From Saprospiraceae bacterium (lineage in GTDB: Bacteria > Bacteroidota > Bacteroidia > Chitinophagales > Saprospiraceae), in contig JABDPK010000114.1 of the NCBI GenBank assembly GCA_013042795.1, forward strand, positions 1-7,444: DNA of 7,444 nt, in the 5' to 3' direction. Of the stretch, positions 7,388 through 7,444 are shown piece by piece. Under the pieces are notes generated by a model. It did not search any database and had not been told where the DNA came from. It saw nothing but the letters and a program-made list of their open reading frames with translations. Made by a program: the position numbers and the translations under genes. Each line of letters starts with the position of its first letter. Position 1 is the first letter of the stretch.

Positions 7388-7444
7388 TCAACACCAGAAA
7401 AAATTGCACAGACTTACACCGAGCTTTCATAAAAAGCCAAAGAA
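7385..7444 (+). other. rnr: In-frame continuation of rnr interrupted by TAG and TAA
   Basis: After the TAG at 7385-7387 the same frame reads STPEKIAQTYTELS, then TAA at 7430-7432, then KAKE to the window edge. The pattern T-P-x-x-I-A-x-x-Y-x-x-L after the 'RIHDLPD...LGINLE' stretch is what I would expect for the RNB linker helices of Bacteroidota RNase R. Homology therefore seems to run through both stops. The other two + frames are open here but give nothing family-like. Confidence 0.55.

Noticed and set aside
1..7444. Search for tRNA or rRNA genes, CRISPR repeats, insertion sequences, integrase sites or defence genes
   Set aside because: None seen: genes fill nearly all the window, the longest gene-free stretch is about 144 bases, and no long direct or inverted repeats were noticed by eye.

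Overview
The window reads as a fragment of a chromosome from the phylum Bacteroidota. It is moderately A+T-rich and holds a 'FGNQQVK'-type TonB-family outer membrane barrel and a secreted protein with dockerin-like EF-hand repeats. It also has a class-B type succinate dehydrogenase in sdhC-A-B order and promoter boxes of the TAnnTTTG type, with no strong Shine-Dalgarno sequences. The N-terminal module and dockerin-like segment of the secreted protein resemble those of Saprospiria/Lewinella-like bacteria. That finer placement is inference from memory of protein style, not a database result.

Layout: (i) 1-672 (+) is the 3' end of an outer membrane beta-barrel gene cut by the left edge, followed by a strong intrinsic terminator (697-733). 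(ii) 740-1624 (-) is a convergent gene for a secreted protein with a short dockerin-like tail. (iii) 1731-5192 (-) is a compact sdhC-sdhA-sdhB operon encoding the membrane anchor with diheme ligands, the flavoprotein and the iron-sulfur subunit of succinate:quinone oxidoreductase. (iv) 5193-5336 is a divergent intergenic region with a candidate promoter for each direction and two small dyads. (v) 5337-5882 (+) is an unrecognised cytoplasmic protein gene overlapping by 43 bases the start of (vi) 5840-7387 (+), ribonuclease R (rnr). The rnr frame is interrupted by TAG in the middle of the catalytic RNB domain and by a second in-frame TAA 14 codons later, although family-like sequence appears to continue across both. 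There is no gene-free stretch longer than 300 bases.

Functionally the window is mostly housekeeping: TCA cycle/respiratory chain (sdhCAB), RNA turnover (rnr), and two envelope or secreted proteins. I see no mobile element, CRISPR array, tRNA or rRNA, defence system or obvious undescribed multi-gene system. The observations most worth checking are the double nonsense in rnr, the out-of-frame overlap of the unknown gene with rnr, the possibly leaderless start of that unknown gene, and the abrupt end of the dockerin-like protein.
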